Origin: Phocaeicola abscessus CCUG 55929
Lineage (GTDB): Bacteria > Bacteroidota > Bacteroidia > Bacteroidales > Bacteroidaceae
Direction of reading: 5' to 3'
NCBI RefSeq assembly: GCF_000312445.1
Contig: NZ_HE997182.1
Coordinates: forward strand, 248,001-312,000
DNA: 64,000 bases
Both the position numbers and the translations under genes were made by a program. The notes below the pieces were generated by a model. The model did not search any database and was not told where the DNA came from. It saw only the letters and a program-made list of their open reading frames with translations. Shown here piece by piece: positions 34,714 to 43,226 of the stretch. Within the stretch, counting starts at the first letter, position 1. The number at the start of each line of letters is the position of its first letter.

Positions 34714-36195
34714 TCATTTATTCAGCTTCCAGGTAAAACCGTCTTTCGTATCTTTTATTTCGAAGCCCCATGCCGTCAGGTCGTTACGGATCTTGTCGCT
34801 CGTCGCCCAGTCTTTATCGGCCTTTGCTTGTCGGCGGCGTTCGAGGACCATGTCCACCACTTTTCCGTAAGCTTCTTCGCGAGCTTTGCGATTCTCATCG
34901 CTCTCCGCCTTCATTCCTAAGAGTTCGTAGAAAAACGTACGGAAAACCGCTTTCATTTCTTCCAAATCGACAGCCGAGATCGTAGCTTTCCGATCTACCA
35001 CCGAGTTAATCATGCGGGCCGCTTCAAAAAGACCGGCGATGACGATCGGCGTATTCAAATCGTCGTTCATCGCCTCGTAACATTTCTCCCGAAGACCTTT
35101 CACTTCGATGCCGTTCGTAACCTGGGCGGGAACGATCCGGTTCAGATTTCCGATCGCCTCCGTGATTCGTTGCAATCCCTTTTCCGCCGCTTGCAAAGCC
35201 TCGTTGCTGAAGTCGACCGTACTGCGATAATGCGCCTGAAGGATAAAGAAACGGATGGTCATCGGCGTATAGGCTTGCGTCAACAGCTTGTGAGAACCGT
35301 GGAAGAATTCGTTCAAATTGATGAAGTTCTGATAGCTCTTTCCCATCTTCTGCCCGTTGACGGTAATCATATTGTTATGCATCCAGTAACGCACCATCTG
35401 GTCGCCCTGCGAAGCGACGGCCTGCGCTATTTCGCATTCGTGATGAGGAAAGATCAAGTCCATCCCCCCTCCGTGAATATCGAAATGATTGCCCAAGTAC
35501 TTGCGTCCCATAGCCGTACATTCGCAATGCCAACCGGGGAAACCGTCGCCCCACGGGCTCGGCCAACGCATGATATGTTCGGGGTGAGCTTTCTTCCACA
35601 AAGCAAAGTCGACAGCATGACGCTTCTCCTCCTGTCCGTCGAGTTCGCGCGAAGCATGCAAGACATCTTCCAAATTACGTCCCGAGAGAATGCCGTAACG
35701 ATAGTCCCGGTTATATTTGACCACATCGAAATAGACCGAATCCTCGCTGACATACGCATAACCGTTATCCATGATCTCTTGGACCAGCTGCTCCTGCTCG
35801 ATGATATGCCCGGAGGCACGAGGTTCGATGCTGGGCGGCAACACATTCAGCGCTCGCATGGCGTCGTGATAGCAGTTCGCGTAATATTCCGCCACCTCCA
35901 TCGGTTCCAACTGCTCCAAGCGCGCTTTCTTCCCGACTTTATCCTCCCCCTCGTCGGCATCGTGCTCCAAATGCCCTACATCGGTCATGTTACGCACATA
36001 ACGAACCTTATATCCCAGGTGAGTCAGGTAACGGAATAAGATATCGAACGTAATGGCAGGACGGGCATGCCCCAAGTGGGCATCGCCGTAGACCGTCGGA
36101 CCGCAGACATACATCCCTACATGGGGAGCGTCCACGGGAACGAAAAGCTCTTTCCGTCGGCTCAGCGTATTATATATGACCAGTTTGCTTTCCAT
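34714..36195 (-). CDS. cysS: Cysteinyl-tRNA synthetase
   Basis: The protein has 493 residues from the ATG at 36195. The longer frame to 36219 is rejected because the -7 box at 36221 would put the transcription start inside it. Class I signatures are the HIGH-type [14 protein letters not shown] segment near residue 28 and the KMSKS-type QKMGKS near residue 270. Zinc ligands include the Cys in YVCGPTVYG (about residue 25), GWHCECTAM and the H-H-E-C in FPHHECE. It charges tRNA-Cys. It is a single-gene unit divergent from rpsO. Confidence 0.96.
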   Translation of the reverse strand: MESKLVIYNTLSRRKELFVPVDAPHVGMYVCGPTVYGDAHLGHARPAITFDILFRYLTHLGYKVRYVRNMTDVGHLEHDADEGEDKVGKKARLEQLEPMEVAEYYANCYHDAMRALNVLPPSIEPRASGHIIEQEQLVQEIMDNGYAYVSEDSVYFDVVKYNRDYRYGILSGRNLEDVLHASRELDGQEEKRHAVDFALWKKAHPEHIMRWPSPWGDGFPGWHCECTAMGRKYLGNHFDIHGGGMDLIFPHHECEIAQAVASQGDQMVRYWMHNNMITVNGQKMGKSYQNFINLNEFFHGSHKLLTQAYTPMTIRFFILQAHYRSTVDFSNEALQAAEKGLQRITEAIGNLNRIVPAQVTNGIEVKGLREKCYEAMNDDLNTPIVIAGLFEAARMINSVVDRKATISAVDLEEMKAVFRTFFYELLGMKAESDENRKAREEAYGKVVDMVLERRRQAKADKDWATSDKIRNDLTAWGFEIKDTKDGFTWKLNK

Positions 36196-36220
36196 CGTCT
36201 TCAAAACTGTTTTAACCACG

Positions 36221-36228
36221 CAAAGGTA
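36221..36228 (-). promoter_or_regulatory. -7 promoter box for cysS
   Basis: The minus strand reads TACCTTTG (TAnnTTTG), 25 bases upstream of the ATG at 36195. Confidence 0.7.
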
Positions 36229-36289
36229 TAAATTAATCGGATCGAAGAAAAATAAATACGTAAATACTTGTTATCTAAAAGATAATACC

Positions 36290-36297
36290 TAACTTTG
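36290..36297 (+). promoter_or_regulatory. -7 promoter box for rpsO
   Basis: TAACTTTG matches TAnnTTTG, with CTTG about 20 bases upstream. It overlaps an upstream frame extension that begins at 36295, so the start at 36334 is preferred. Confidence 0.75.
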
Positions 36298-36333
36298 CAG
36301 CGAAAAAATCATATTTTATTAAGTATTAAGCGT

Positions 36334-36603
36334 ATGTATTTAGATGCTGCCAAGAAAAAAGAAATCTTCGAGAAGTACGGAAAGTCTAACACTGATACTG
36401 GCTCTGCCGAAGCCCAGATTGCTTTGTTTTCATACCGTATCTCTCATTTGACCGAACATTTGAAGTCAAACAAAAAAGATTATAGTACGGAAAGAGCTTT
36501 AACTCGATTGGTAGGTAAACGCCGCAGTTTGCTGAATTATTTGAAAGATCGCGATATCATGCGTTATCGTACTATCGTCGAGACCTTGCAATTACGCAAG
36601 TAA
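36334..36603 (+). CDS. rpsO: 30S ribosomal protein S15
   Basis: The protein has 89 residues from the ATG at 36334, exactly the usual S15 length. S15 binds 16S rRNA early in assembly of the small-subunit platform. The conserved block is DTGSAEAQIALFSYRISHLTEHLKSNKKD..., then GKRRSLLNYLKDRD. The 5' leader is short (about 30 nt) and shows no obvious autoregulatory structure. A terminator follows at 36624-36658. Confidence 0.97.
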   Translation: MYLDAAKKKEIFEKYGKSNTDTGSAEAQIALFSYRISHLTEHLKSNKKDYSTERALTRLVGKRRSLLNYLKDRDIMRYRTIVETLQLRK

Positions 36604-36623
36604 GCAACTGAAACTTATCGGAA

Positions 36624-36658
36624 AGAGGATATGCCGTGGGGGATATCCTCTTTTTTTA
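36624..36658 (+). terminator. Intrinsic terminator of rpsO
   Basis: AGAGGATAT (36624-36632) pairs perfectly with ATATCCTCT (36643-36651) and is followed by a run of seven or more T. Confidence 0.88.
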
Positions 36659-36663
36659 TGCAT

Positions 36664-37268
36664 CCCGTCCGTAATTTATCCCGTCGATACGTCCCACAAC
36701 GTGGTCGGATACGTCCCACAACGTAGCCGGATACGTCCCACAACGTAGCTGGATACGTCCCACAACGTAGCCGGATACGTCCCACAACGTAGCTGGATAC
36801 GTCCCACAACGTAGCCGGATACGTCCCACAACGTAGCCGGATACGTCCCAGACCCCGCCGGCGAGGTTGTTTATCCCGTCGGACAGGTGGTACAACCTAT
36901 CCGGATACGTCCCGGACCCCACCGGTGAGGTTGTTTATCCCGTCGGACAGGTTGTACAACCTATCCGGCGAGGTTCGGAACGTCGAATTTGAGGTTACCC
37001 AACGTATCCGACGGGATTCGGGACCTCGACGGACAGGTTATTCAACGTATCCGACGGGATCCGGGACGTCGACGGACAGGTTACCCAACGTATCCGACGG
37101 GATTCGGGACCTCGACGGACAGGTTATCCAACGTATCCGGCGGGATTCGGGACCTCGACGGACAGGTTATCCAACGTATCCGACGGGATCCGGGACGTCG
37201 ACGGACAGGTTATCCAACGTATCCGGTCCGATCTTTAACCCATCCAACGCGATTGTCTATCCCGTCGG
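36664..37268. repeat. Modular palindromic repeat array 1 (non-coding, about 605 bp)
   Basis: The stretch between the rpsO terminator and the btu-operon terminator is built almost entirely of 20-22 bp modules. Seven near-identical 22-bp copies of a unit starting GATACGTCCCACAACGTAG begin at 36686, 36708, 36730, 36752, 36774, 36796 and 36818, with a partial copy at 36840. A two-copy 64-bp block begins with GAGGTTG at 36863 and 36927. A 43-bp unit (AACGTATCC, then CGACGGGAT, then GGACAGGTTA) is repeated five times from 37001, 37044, 37087, 37130 and 37173, with a sixth partial copy at 37216. Each module is an imperfect inverted repeat. Several frames stay open through it, but only as Arg-rich repeat peptides. 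It is neither CRISPR (no spacers) nor a recognised transposon. Confidence 0.9.
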
Positions 37269-37270
37269 CA

Positions 37271-37311
37271 AAAAAAATCCGCAGGGCCATCGAATCCGAT
37301 GTGCCCTGCGG
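37271..37311 (-). terminator. Intrinsic terminator of the cobalamin-uptake operon
   Basis: CCGCAGGGC (37279-37287) pairs with GCCCTGCGG (37303-37311), extended by CATCG/CGATG. On the minus strand the stem is followed by eight T. It lies just after the last gene of the operon (stop at 37335). Confidence 0.9.
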
Positions 37312-37334
37312 AAGAGAGACATTAAAAAGCGTGT

Positions 37335-38630
37335 CTATTTACCGTTTGTTTTCAAGCGGATGCCCCGCAGATGGAGGTCGGTGGCACCTTGTATTTCGGT
37401 GGAAGTCTCGCCCAGCCATCCGCACTCTTGCCGCATCGCGCAGTAGACGCGCACGAAGTCGATGCCCGGCAGGTGCACCTTCTTGCCGTCCTTGTCCACC
37501 GCCCAGTCGATGTCCACCGCATTGTCGATATCGCCGTTGGGCAGGTTGTCCACATAGCCGTAGTCGAAACAGTACTGCACCCAATACTTGCCCTCGCCGC
37601 TCTCTTCCACGGCGTTATCGGGCAGGCGCGTGCCGCGGAAGGTCAGCTTGTCCTCCTTCACCCAGCCGGGATAGTAGGACTGGTTGTGCCACGTGTTCTT
37701 TTCCAAATAGCCGCTATGGCCCTGATTGTCTTCCCAGCGGATGTACTTCTTGATGGTGACAAACGTCTTTTCAGGGTCGTAGTCGGCATCTTTTTCTTCC
37801 GTCTCGGGGCGATAGTAGGTGATTTCGTAGTTGCGGATGGCCTTGGGGTTATTGTATTCGCTGCCCGCAATCTCGTACCATCCGTCGTCCGGCTTGCCGT
37901 TCTTGTTTTTGTCGTAGGCCACCTCGATGATGCCGGGTTCGCAACTGCCTCCCTTCTTCGGCGCGTTGGGGTTAGGGTTGGCGGCGGCGAAGAAGGCGTT
38001 GCCATCCACACGGAAGTCGCGCAACCCGGCCACATTCAAGATAGTATGATCGAATCCGAAGATGATGTAGCCGCCGAATCCGCCCAAGCTGATAAGCTCG
38101 CCCTTCGCCTTTCCCACCAAGCTGCGCTCCGTCCATTTCATGTAGTCGGTCCATCTCGCCCATTCCTCGCCATCCGGCCGATACAGCGGCAATTGGTTGG
38201 TAAACTGTCCCGGAGCGGGGAGAATTTCAAAAATCTTTGCGATGTAAGGCGACGGCTCCTTTTCCGGCGCACTCACCCGGACGGTGTACACCTCCTTGTA
38301 CTCTCTTTCGTCCTTCATCGTGTTCATCGACAGCATGTAAGTACCTGCCGTGATGGGGATGAAGCGCACCGTGGCGGACGTGGTATCCTGCAAGATATAG
38401 TTGGCCTTCGGATCGGGCAGACTGTCCATCCTCCACACGCAATGCCCGTCCGCAGCCTCCTTTGTGGAGATTTCCTCCATCGTGTAGAACTTTGCCGGTA
38501 CCGATTTCTCTATCACAATCGGGCTTCTGTCCTCCTCTTTGCTGCACGCGGAGAAGAGGGCAGCGGACAATCCTAATGCCGCAAAAAGCGGCATTAGGAA
38601 CTTAGTCTGTTTATAATCCCTATTCAGCAT
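37335..38630 (-). CDS. PKD-family surface lipoprotein, long form (last gene of the cobalamin operon)
   Basis: The protein has 431 residues from the ATG at 38630, one base after the DUF4465 stop. The lipobox is LFSAC (Cys29), followed by SKEED, an acidic surface-export-like tail. A PKD-like domain (about 35-130, with YMLSMNTMKDEREYKEVYTVRV) is followed by a 300-residue domain. That domain is shared with the three shorter paralogs: GYIIFGFDHTILNV, IEVAYDKNKNGKPDDGWYEIAG and LPGIDFVRVYCA. The DKNKNGKPDD loop looks like a calcium-binding EF-hand/dockerin type loop. Members occur beside BtuB/BtuG in gut Bacteroides, so a role in capturing corrinoids at the surface is likely. A perfect 11-bp hairpin (38572-38598) lies within its signal-peptide codons. 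Confidence 0.8.
   Translation of the reverse strand: MLNRDYKQTKFLMPLFAALGLSAALFSACSKEEDRSPIVIEKSVPAKFYTMEEISTKEAADGHCVWRMDSLPDPKANYILQDTTSATVRFIPITAGTYMLSMNTMKDEREYKEVYTVRVSAPEKEPSPYIAKIFEILPAPGQFTNQLPLYRPDGEEWARWTDYMKWTERSLVGKAKGELISLGGFGGYIIFGFDHTILNVAGLRDFRVDGNAFFAAANPNPNAPKKGGSCEPGIIEVAYDKNKNGKPDDGWYEIAGSEYNNPKAIRNYEITYYRPETEEKDADYDPEKTFVTIKKYIRWEDNQGHSGYLEKNTWHNQSYYPGWVKEDKLTFRGTRLPDNAVEESGEGKYWVQYCFDYGYVDNLPNGDIDNAVDIDWAVDKDGKKVHLPGIDFVRVYCAMRQECGWLGETSTEIQGATDLHLRGIRLKTNGK
38572..38598. other. Perfect 11-bp hairpin inside a signal-peptide coding region
   Basis: CCTAATGCCGC (38572-38582) and GCGGCATTAGG (38588-38598) are perfect complements around a 5-nt A/T loop. It starts about 32 bases after the start codon of the long PKD lipoprotein. 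Coding constraint does not explain such a long stem. Confidence 0.55.
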
Positions 38631-38631
38631 A

Positions 38632-39726
38632 TCAAAACATCTCAATATCGTTCAAGCAGAAATACGCTGCGGTATTCATGCCGTATTGCCCCGAATCGGA
38701 CGAACGCATCTGGAAGAGCAGGTATCTGACATTATGGAACCCCAAATTCCTAGTAGTCCATTCATTGATTCCCCAAAATCCATTAGTTCCAAAATTGGCA
38801 AGCTCGATAATCACAGGACTTCCGATAACGCTCGATGCGTAGACCGGGAAAACCAACAGATGGAGATAGTCGGAAGGACTGTTGAACGGCGTGGCGAATC
38901 CGTCGCCCTCCTTGCAACCGTAGTAAGCCCACGGACTGTTAGTGATTTTTATACGTTTTACGGTATAGTTGGTATTGCCATCCCCTAACTTAATCCAGTT
39001 CGAGAAGCCGGTTTCGGTGAAAGCGGTAGGATAAGGAATGTTTTCAGGGTCGATAGGGAAACTCTGAATATCCTTACGGTAATACCCCCAATAGCCCAAC
39101 ATAAAATTGGTATTGCTGTTATTCTTGTCCATACATCCCCACTGGTGAAGGATCCAGTTGACGGAACCCGAATGGATGGTATCCGTCGTATATGTACCGA
39201 AGTTAGAGTCGTCGTACACATTGGAAACGGTGAACCCGTCCCAATACGCATAACCGGATACATTTCCTCCCGTGTGCGAGAAAGTAAAATGAGGAGTCTC
39301 GTGGAACTTCGTATTGGTGTAGGTCTTCTTCCAATAGTAGCCCGTCTGCCCTTCCGGCTGAATGCCGTTACCGGAATTCAACACGAACTGATTCAGTTCC
39401 GAACTCAAGGTAATCTCGTTTGACACCGCATAGGTCACCTTGCTCTGCACCCCGCGCGTAGTGGTTTCCAACACCACATTGTACGTTCCCGACTTCTCTT
39501 CCTGGAAAGTGTACTCGGAATCCGTAGAAACCAACTTTCCGTTCCGGAACCACGCATAAGAATCGGCACCCTTGACAGGGGCTTCCATAACTAAAGGCCG
39601 ATCGACCAAGGCCTTTACTTCTTCCGTACGTTGGTTAACGACTGACAAATCGTTTTCCCACTCTGTGTTTTGGCAACCTGCAAAGGTCAAAGCCATGACA
39701 CCCAGCACAAAAATTTTTGTTTTCAT
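38632..39726 (-). CDS. DUF4465 surface lipoprotein of the cobalamin operon
   Basis: The protein has 364 residues with the lipobox TFAGC (Cys18). An Ig/PKD-like segment (about 50-105, ADSYAWFRNGKLVSTDSEYTF) precedes a DUF4465-type beta-sandwich: YYWKKTY, YWDGFTVSNVYD, then YYGCKEGDGFATPF and DYLHLLVFPVY. DUF4465 lipoproteins are found in BtuB/BtuG loci of Bacteroides and are probably surface-exposed accessory proteins. The first 18 residues are identical to those of the paralog at 40919-42034, and the matching DNA also extends into the leader, showing local duplication or gene conversion. Confidence 0.82.
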   Translation of the reverse strand: MKTKIFVLGVMALTFAGCQNTEWENDLSVVNQRTEEVKALVDRPLVMEAPVKGADSYAWFRNGKLVSTDSEYTFQEEKSGTYNVVLETTTRGVQSKVTYAVSNEITLSSELNQFVLNSGNGIQPEGQTGYYWKKTYTNTKFHETPHFTFSHTGGNVSGYAYWDGFTVSNVYDDSNFGTYTTDTIHSGSVNWILHQWGCMDKNNSNTNFMLGYWGYYRKDIQSFPIDPENIPYPTAFTETGFSNWIKLGDGNTNYTVKRIKITNSPWAYYGCKEGDGFATPFNSPSDYLHLLVFPVYASSVIGSPVIIELANFGTNGFWGINEWTTRNLGFHNVRYLLFQMRSSDSGQYGMNTAAYFCLNDIEMF

Positions 39727-39793
39727 AAAAAATAAAATTTAAAATTGTTAATAAAAAGTCATTTGGTTAAATGACAATCATAAATATCCCTAA
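39723..39793. repeat. Duplicated gene-junction segment, copy 1
   Basis: The junction between the DUF4465 gene and its upstream neighbour is nearly identical to 42031-42101. It comprises the leader, the intergenic AT-rich stretch and the last codons of the preceding gene. Similarity continues through the signal-peptide codons (about 39690-39722 versus about 41998-42030). Only a few single-base differences are visible. Confidence 0.8.
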
Positions 39794-40877
39794 CACTTAT
39801 ACCGGGAAGAGTTCCTTCATTAAAAACAAAGCCTCCGGCAACAATCTTGATAAAGTCGATACCCGGCAGATTTACAGCATTCCCCTTCTGATCCACCGCG
39901 TTTTCTATATTGAATGCGTTCTTAAAATTGCACACATACCCTTTTCTATCCTCATTGGCAAAAACTCTTTTATAATTAATCGTGAATGGAAGTTCTCTCC
40001 ATCCGGAATCTTTCATGAAATTACCCTGATCGTCGTAACCGGGAAAACAGGCCTCCCCTACCATTAAGGGCTGTTTCTCTAAGTCATCCTTATAATGGAT
40101 CTCAAACTCGTTCCAATCCTGATCATAAACCACGGATGAATAGGTGACGAAGGCATTCGGGTTTTCCACCTTTTCTTTACCATAGTTGTCGCCTTTCAGC
40201 TCATACCATTCATCCTCATCGGGCTTTCCGTTCTTGTTCTTGTCGTAAGCCACATATACCACACCTGACAGACCGGTATCCGGCGATGCTTCCATCTTGA
40301 AATCGTCCTCGCCGGGCACATTGACAATCGTGTGGTCGAAGCCCAGTACGGCAGAACCGCCCATACAACCTATCGGAAGCCCTCTGCGGAGTGCCTTTTT
40401 CATATCGATCTCCTTAAACATCTTACCGGCTTTCAGCATATCGTTCAACTCCTTCATCACCGTAGCCTTATCTCTGTTCTTGATCACATAAGTATTGATA
40501 TACCAATACGGTGTCGGGTCATATTCCACAACGGATGTCTGTATATTCTTATATCCACCGTCCGTCACATTAATGGCGAAATTGGCGGTGTAAACCTTCT
40601 CTTCGGCATCGGTCACGGTGAGCACAAAGTCTTTCTTGCCGACTTCCGCCGTGATAAAGGTAAAGACTTCGTCCGTGCTGTAGATAGAGTCTCCACAGCT
40701 CCATTTGTACTTGGCGGCCGTGCCGTTGGCAATCGTCGGCTTAATCTCCAGCACCTTGCAATTGGGCGTCTCATACTGCGATGCCAAGCCCTCTATGCTT
40801 AGAGGCTCCGGATCATCCTTGCTGCAACCAGCAAAGGCTAATACCATTACACTCATTGCAAACAATTTTGTTCTCAT
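39759..40877 (-). CDS. PKD-type surface lipoprotein, paralog 3
   Basis: The protein has 372 residues with the lipobox AFAGC (Cys18), followed by SKDDPEPL. The N-terminal PKD-like domain (about 25-110, AAKYKWSCGDSIYSTDE) is almost identical to those of the two upstream paralogs. The C-terminal domain (SAVLGFDHTIVNVPG, VAYDKNKNGKPDEDEWYELKG, LPGIDFIKIVAG, ending YDCHLTK) is more divergent. It carries the same calcium-loop-like motif. It is probably displayed at the cell surface with BtuG/BtuB for corrinoid capture. A 7-bp hairpin spans its stop codon (39758-39775). Confidence 0.8.
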   Translation of the reverse strand: MRTKLFAMSVMVLAFAGCSKDDPEPLSIEGLASQYETPNCKVLEIKPTIANGTAAKYKWSCGDSIYSTDEVFTFITAEVGKKDFVLTVTDAEEKVYTANFAINVTDGGYKNIQTSVVEYDPTPYWYINTYVIKNRDKATVMKELNDMLKAGKMFKEIDMKKALRRGLPIGCMGGSAVLGFDHTIVNVPGEDDFKMEASPDTGLSGVVYVAYDKNKNGKPDEDEWYELKGDNYGKEKVENPNAFVTYSSVVYDQDWNEFEIHYKDDLEKQPLMVGEACFPGYDDQGNFMKDSGWRELPFTINYKRVFANEDRKGYVCNFKNAFNIENAVDQKGNAVNLPGIDFIKIVAGGFVFNEGTLPGISVRDIYDCHLTK

Positions 40878-40918
40878 GATTGAAAAAGTTTTAAATTAGA
40901 CATTAATTAAACAACAAG

Positions 40919-42034
40919 TCATTTGGTTAAATGACAATCATAAATATCCCTTAAAGTTAGACCGATAATAGAAGCTTTGATATGATAACCTCCGGCAACA
41001 ACTTTGACAAAGTCGATACCCGGCAAAATCACGCTCTTCCCATTTTTGTCTATTGCGTTTTCTATATTAAAGAAATTAATAGCATCACATATATACCCCA
41101 AATTGTCTTCATTGACATCTACTGCCTTGTAATAAAGGGTGAATGGTGGTTTTCTCCACCCTGAACCCTCCATATACTTACCCTGATCGTCATATCCGGG
41201 GAAACCTCGTAAAATGCGAGTAGTACCGCTTATTCCGAAACTGTCTTCAATATCGAGTTTCATATATCCATACTCACTAAAATCATAAGGGGCAGAATAT
41301 TTGGTGTATGAATTCGGATACTCATATTTTCCTTGACCATAACTATCCCCTTTCAGTTCATACCACTCATCTTCATCGGGCAGCCCGTTTTTGTTCTTGT
41401 CGTAAGCTACATACACCACGCCTGTTATACCGGCATCCGGTGATGCTCCTATTTTGAAATCGTTTTTACCCGGTACATTGACAACCGTATGGTCGAACCC
41501 CAATACGGCAGAACCGCCCATATAGCCTATCGGAAGACCTCTGCGGTAGCCATTGTGGATATTGATTTCTTCCAACTTCTTACCGGCTTTCAGCATATCG
41601 TTCAGTTCCTTCATCACCGTGGCCTTATCCCTGTTCTTAATCACATAAGTATTGATATGCCTATATGGTGCCGGGTCATATTCTATAACGGATGTCTGTA
41701 TATTCTTATATCCACCGTCCGTCACATTAATGGCGAAATTGGCGGTGTAAACCTTCTCTTCGGCATCGGTCACGGTGAGCACGAAGTCTTTCTTTCCCAC
41801 TTCCGCTGTGATAAAGGTAAAGACGTCATCCGTGCTGTAGATAGAGTCTCCACAGCTCCATTTGTACTTGGCGGCCGTGCCGTTGACAATGGTCGACTTA
41901 ATCTCCAGCACCTTGCAATTGGGCGTCTCATACTGCGATGCCAAGCCCTCTATGCTTAGAGGCTTCGGATCATCTTTGCTGCAACCAGCAAAGGTCAAAG
42001 CCATGACACCCAGCACAAAAATTTTTGTTTTCAT
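40919..42034 (-). CDS. PKD-type surface lipoprotein, paralog 2
   Basis: The protein has 371 residues with the lipobox TFAGC (Cys18). Its signal peptide is the same as that of the DUF4465 protein, while its PKD domain matches the neighbouring paralogs, so the gene is mosaic. It has the DKNKNGLPDEDEWYELKG loop and the YDCHLTK end. The middle (about 235-330) differs most from paralogs 1 and 3, as expected for a binding surface under diversifying change. Confidence 0.8.
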   Translation of the reverse strand: MKTKIFVLGVMALTFAGCSKDDPKPLSIEGLASQYETPNCKVLEIKSTIVNGTAAKYKWSCGDSIYSTDDVFTFITAEVGKKDFVLTVTDAEEKVYTANFAINVTDGGYKNIQTSVIEYDPAPYRHINTYVIKNRDKATVMKELNDMLKAGKKLEEINIHNGYRRGLPIGYMGGSAVLGFDHTVVNVPGKNDFKIGASPDAGITGVVYVAYDKNKNGLPDEDEWYELKGDSYGQGKYEYPNSYTKYSAPYDFSEYGYMKLDIEDSFGISGTTRILRGFPGYDDQGKYMEGSGWRKPPFTLYYKAVDVNEDNLGYICDAINFFNIENAIDKNGKSVILPGIDFVKVVAGGYHIKASIIGLTLRDIYDCHLTK

Positions 42035-42101
42035 AAAAAATAAAATTTAAAATTATTAATAAAAAAGTCATTTGGTTAAATGACAATCATAAATATCCTC
42101 A
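42031..42101. repeat. Duplicated gene-junction segment, copy 2
   Basis: This is the counterpart of 39723-39793, at the junction between paralogs 1 and 2. It includes the hairpin GTCATTT-GGTT-AAATGAC (42067-42084) spanning the stop codon of paralog 1. On the transcript that hairpin is followed by a run of T. Confidence 0.8.
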
Positions 42102-43189
42102 ACAATTATACCGGGAACAGAAAGTTCATCAACAGCAGAGCCTCCTACAACAATCTTGATAAAGTCGATACCCGGCAAATTCACGCTATTTCCCTTTTGG
42201 TCCACCGCATTTGCTATATTGAATGCATTCTTAAAAGCGCATACATATCCCTTGTTATCTTCATTGGCAAAAACTCTTTTATAATTAATCGTGAACGGCG
42301 GTTCTCTCCATCCGGATCCTTTCATGAAATTACCCTGTTCGTCATAACCGGGAAAACAAGCAATCCCTGTCATTAAGGATAGTTCATCCAAATCATCCTT
42401 ATAATGGATCTCAAAACAGTCAAAATCCTGAAGATAAACTACGGATGAATAGGTGACAAAAGCATTGAGGGTTTCGACTTTTTCATTACCATAGTTGTCG
42501 CCTTTCAGTTCATACCACTCGTCTTCATCGGGCAACCCGTTCCGGTTTTTATCGTAGGCCACATATACCACGCCTGTCATGCCATCCGGCGATGCTTCCA
42601 TCTTGAAATCATCCTCGCCGGGCACATTGACAATCGTGTGGTCGAAACCCAGTACGGCAGAACCGCCCATGCTCCCTATCGGAAGCCCCAAACGATAACC
42701 GTTATCGATGTCGATCTCCTTAAATTTCTTACCCTCTTTCAGCATATCGTTCAGTTCCTTCATCACCGTAGCCTTGTTCCTATTCTTAATCACGTAAGTA
42801 TTGATAAACTCATACGGTGTCGGGTCGTATTCTATAACGGATGTCTGTATATGCTTATATCCGCCGTCCTTCACATTAATGGCGAAATTGGCGGTGTAAA
42901 CCTTCTCTTCGGCATCGGTCACGGTGAGCACAAAGTCTTTCTTGCCCACTTCCGCTGTGATAAAGGTAAAGACTTCATCCGTGCTGTAGATAGAGTCGCC
43001 GCAGCTCCATTTGTACTTGGCGGCCGTGCCGTTGGCAATCGTCGGCTTAATCTCCAGCACCTTGCAGTTGGGAGTTTCATACTGCGCCTGCAAACCGATA
43101 GTCAGAGGTTCCGGGTCATCTTTACCGCAAGCCGCAAATACGGTTGCAACAACGCACATCGTGCAGAATAAATTCATAAACTTTTTCAT
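42068..43189 (-). CDS. PKD-type surface lipoprotein, paralog 1
   Basis: The protein has 373 residues from the ATG at 43189. A longer frame reaches into btuG and is rejected because the signal peptide starts here. The lipobox is FAAC (Cys21), followed by GKDDPEPL. It has the same PKD domain, calcium-like DKNRNGLPDEDEWYELKG loop and YDCHLTK terminus as its paralogs. The signal peptide is unlike theirs, so it is probably the ancestral copy next to btuG. Confidence 0.8.
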   Translation of the reverse strand: MKKFMNLFCTMCVVATVFAACGKDDPEPLTIGLQAQYETPNCKVLEIKPTIANGTAAKYKWSCGDSIYSTDEVFTFITAEVGKKDFVLTVTDAEEKVYTANFAINVKDGGYKHIQTSVIEYDPTPYEFINTYVIKNRNKATVMKELNDMLKEGKKFKEIDIDNGYRLGLPIGSMGGSAVLGFDHTIVNVPGEDDFKMEASPDGMTGVVYVAYDKNRNGLPDEDEWYELKGDNYGNEKVETLNAFVTYSSVVYLQDFDCFEIHYKDDLDELSLMTGIACFPGYDEQGNFMKGSGWREPPFTINYKRVFANEDNKGYVCAFKNAFNIANAVDQKGNSVNLPGIDFIKIVVGGSAVDELSVPGIIVEDIYDCHLTK

Positions 43190-43226
43190 ACGTGCTAAAA
43201 TGTTTAAATGAGTAATATAATTGTGA

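Noticed and set aside
36664-37268. CRISPR array
   Set aside because: Units are contiguous palindromic modules with no unique spacers, and no cas genes are nearby.
36615-37753. Open reading frames running through array 1 on both strands, giving repeat peptides
   Set aside because: Several frames are open at once because the modules lack stop codons; products are Arg-rich repeats with no start context, and they run into a real gene on the other strand or frame.
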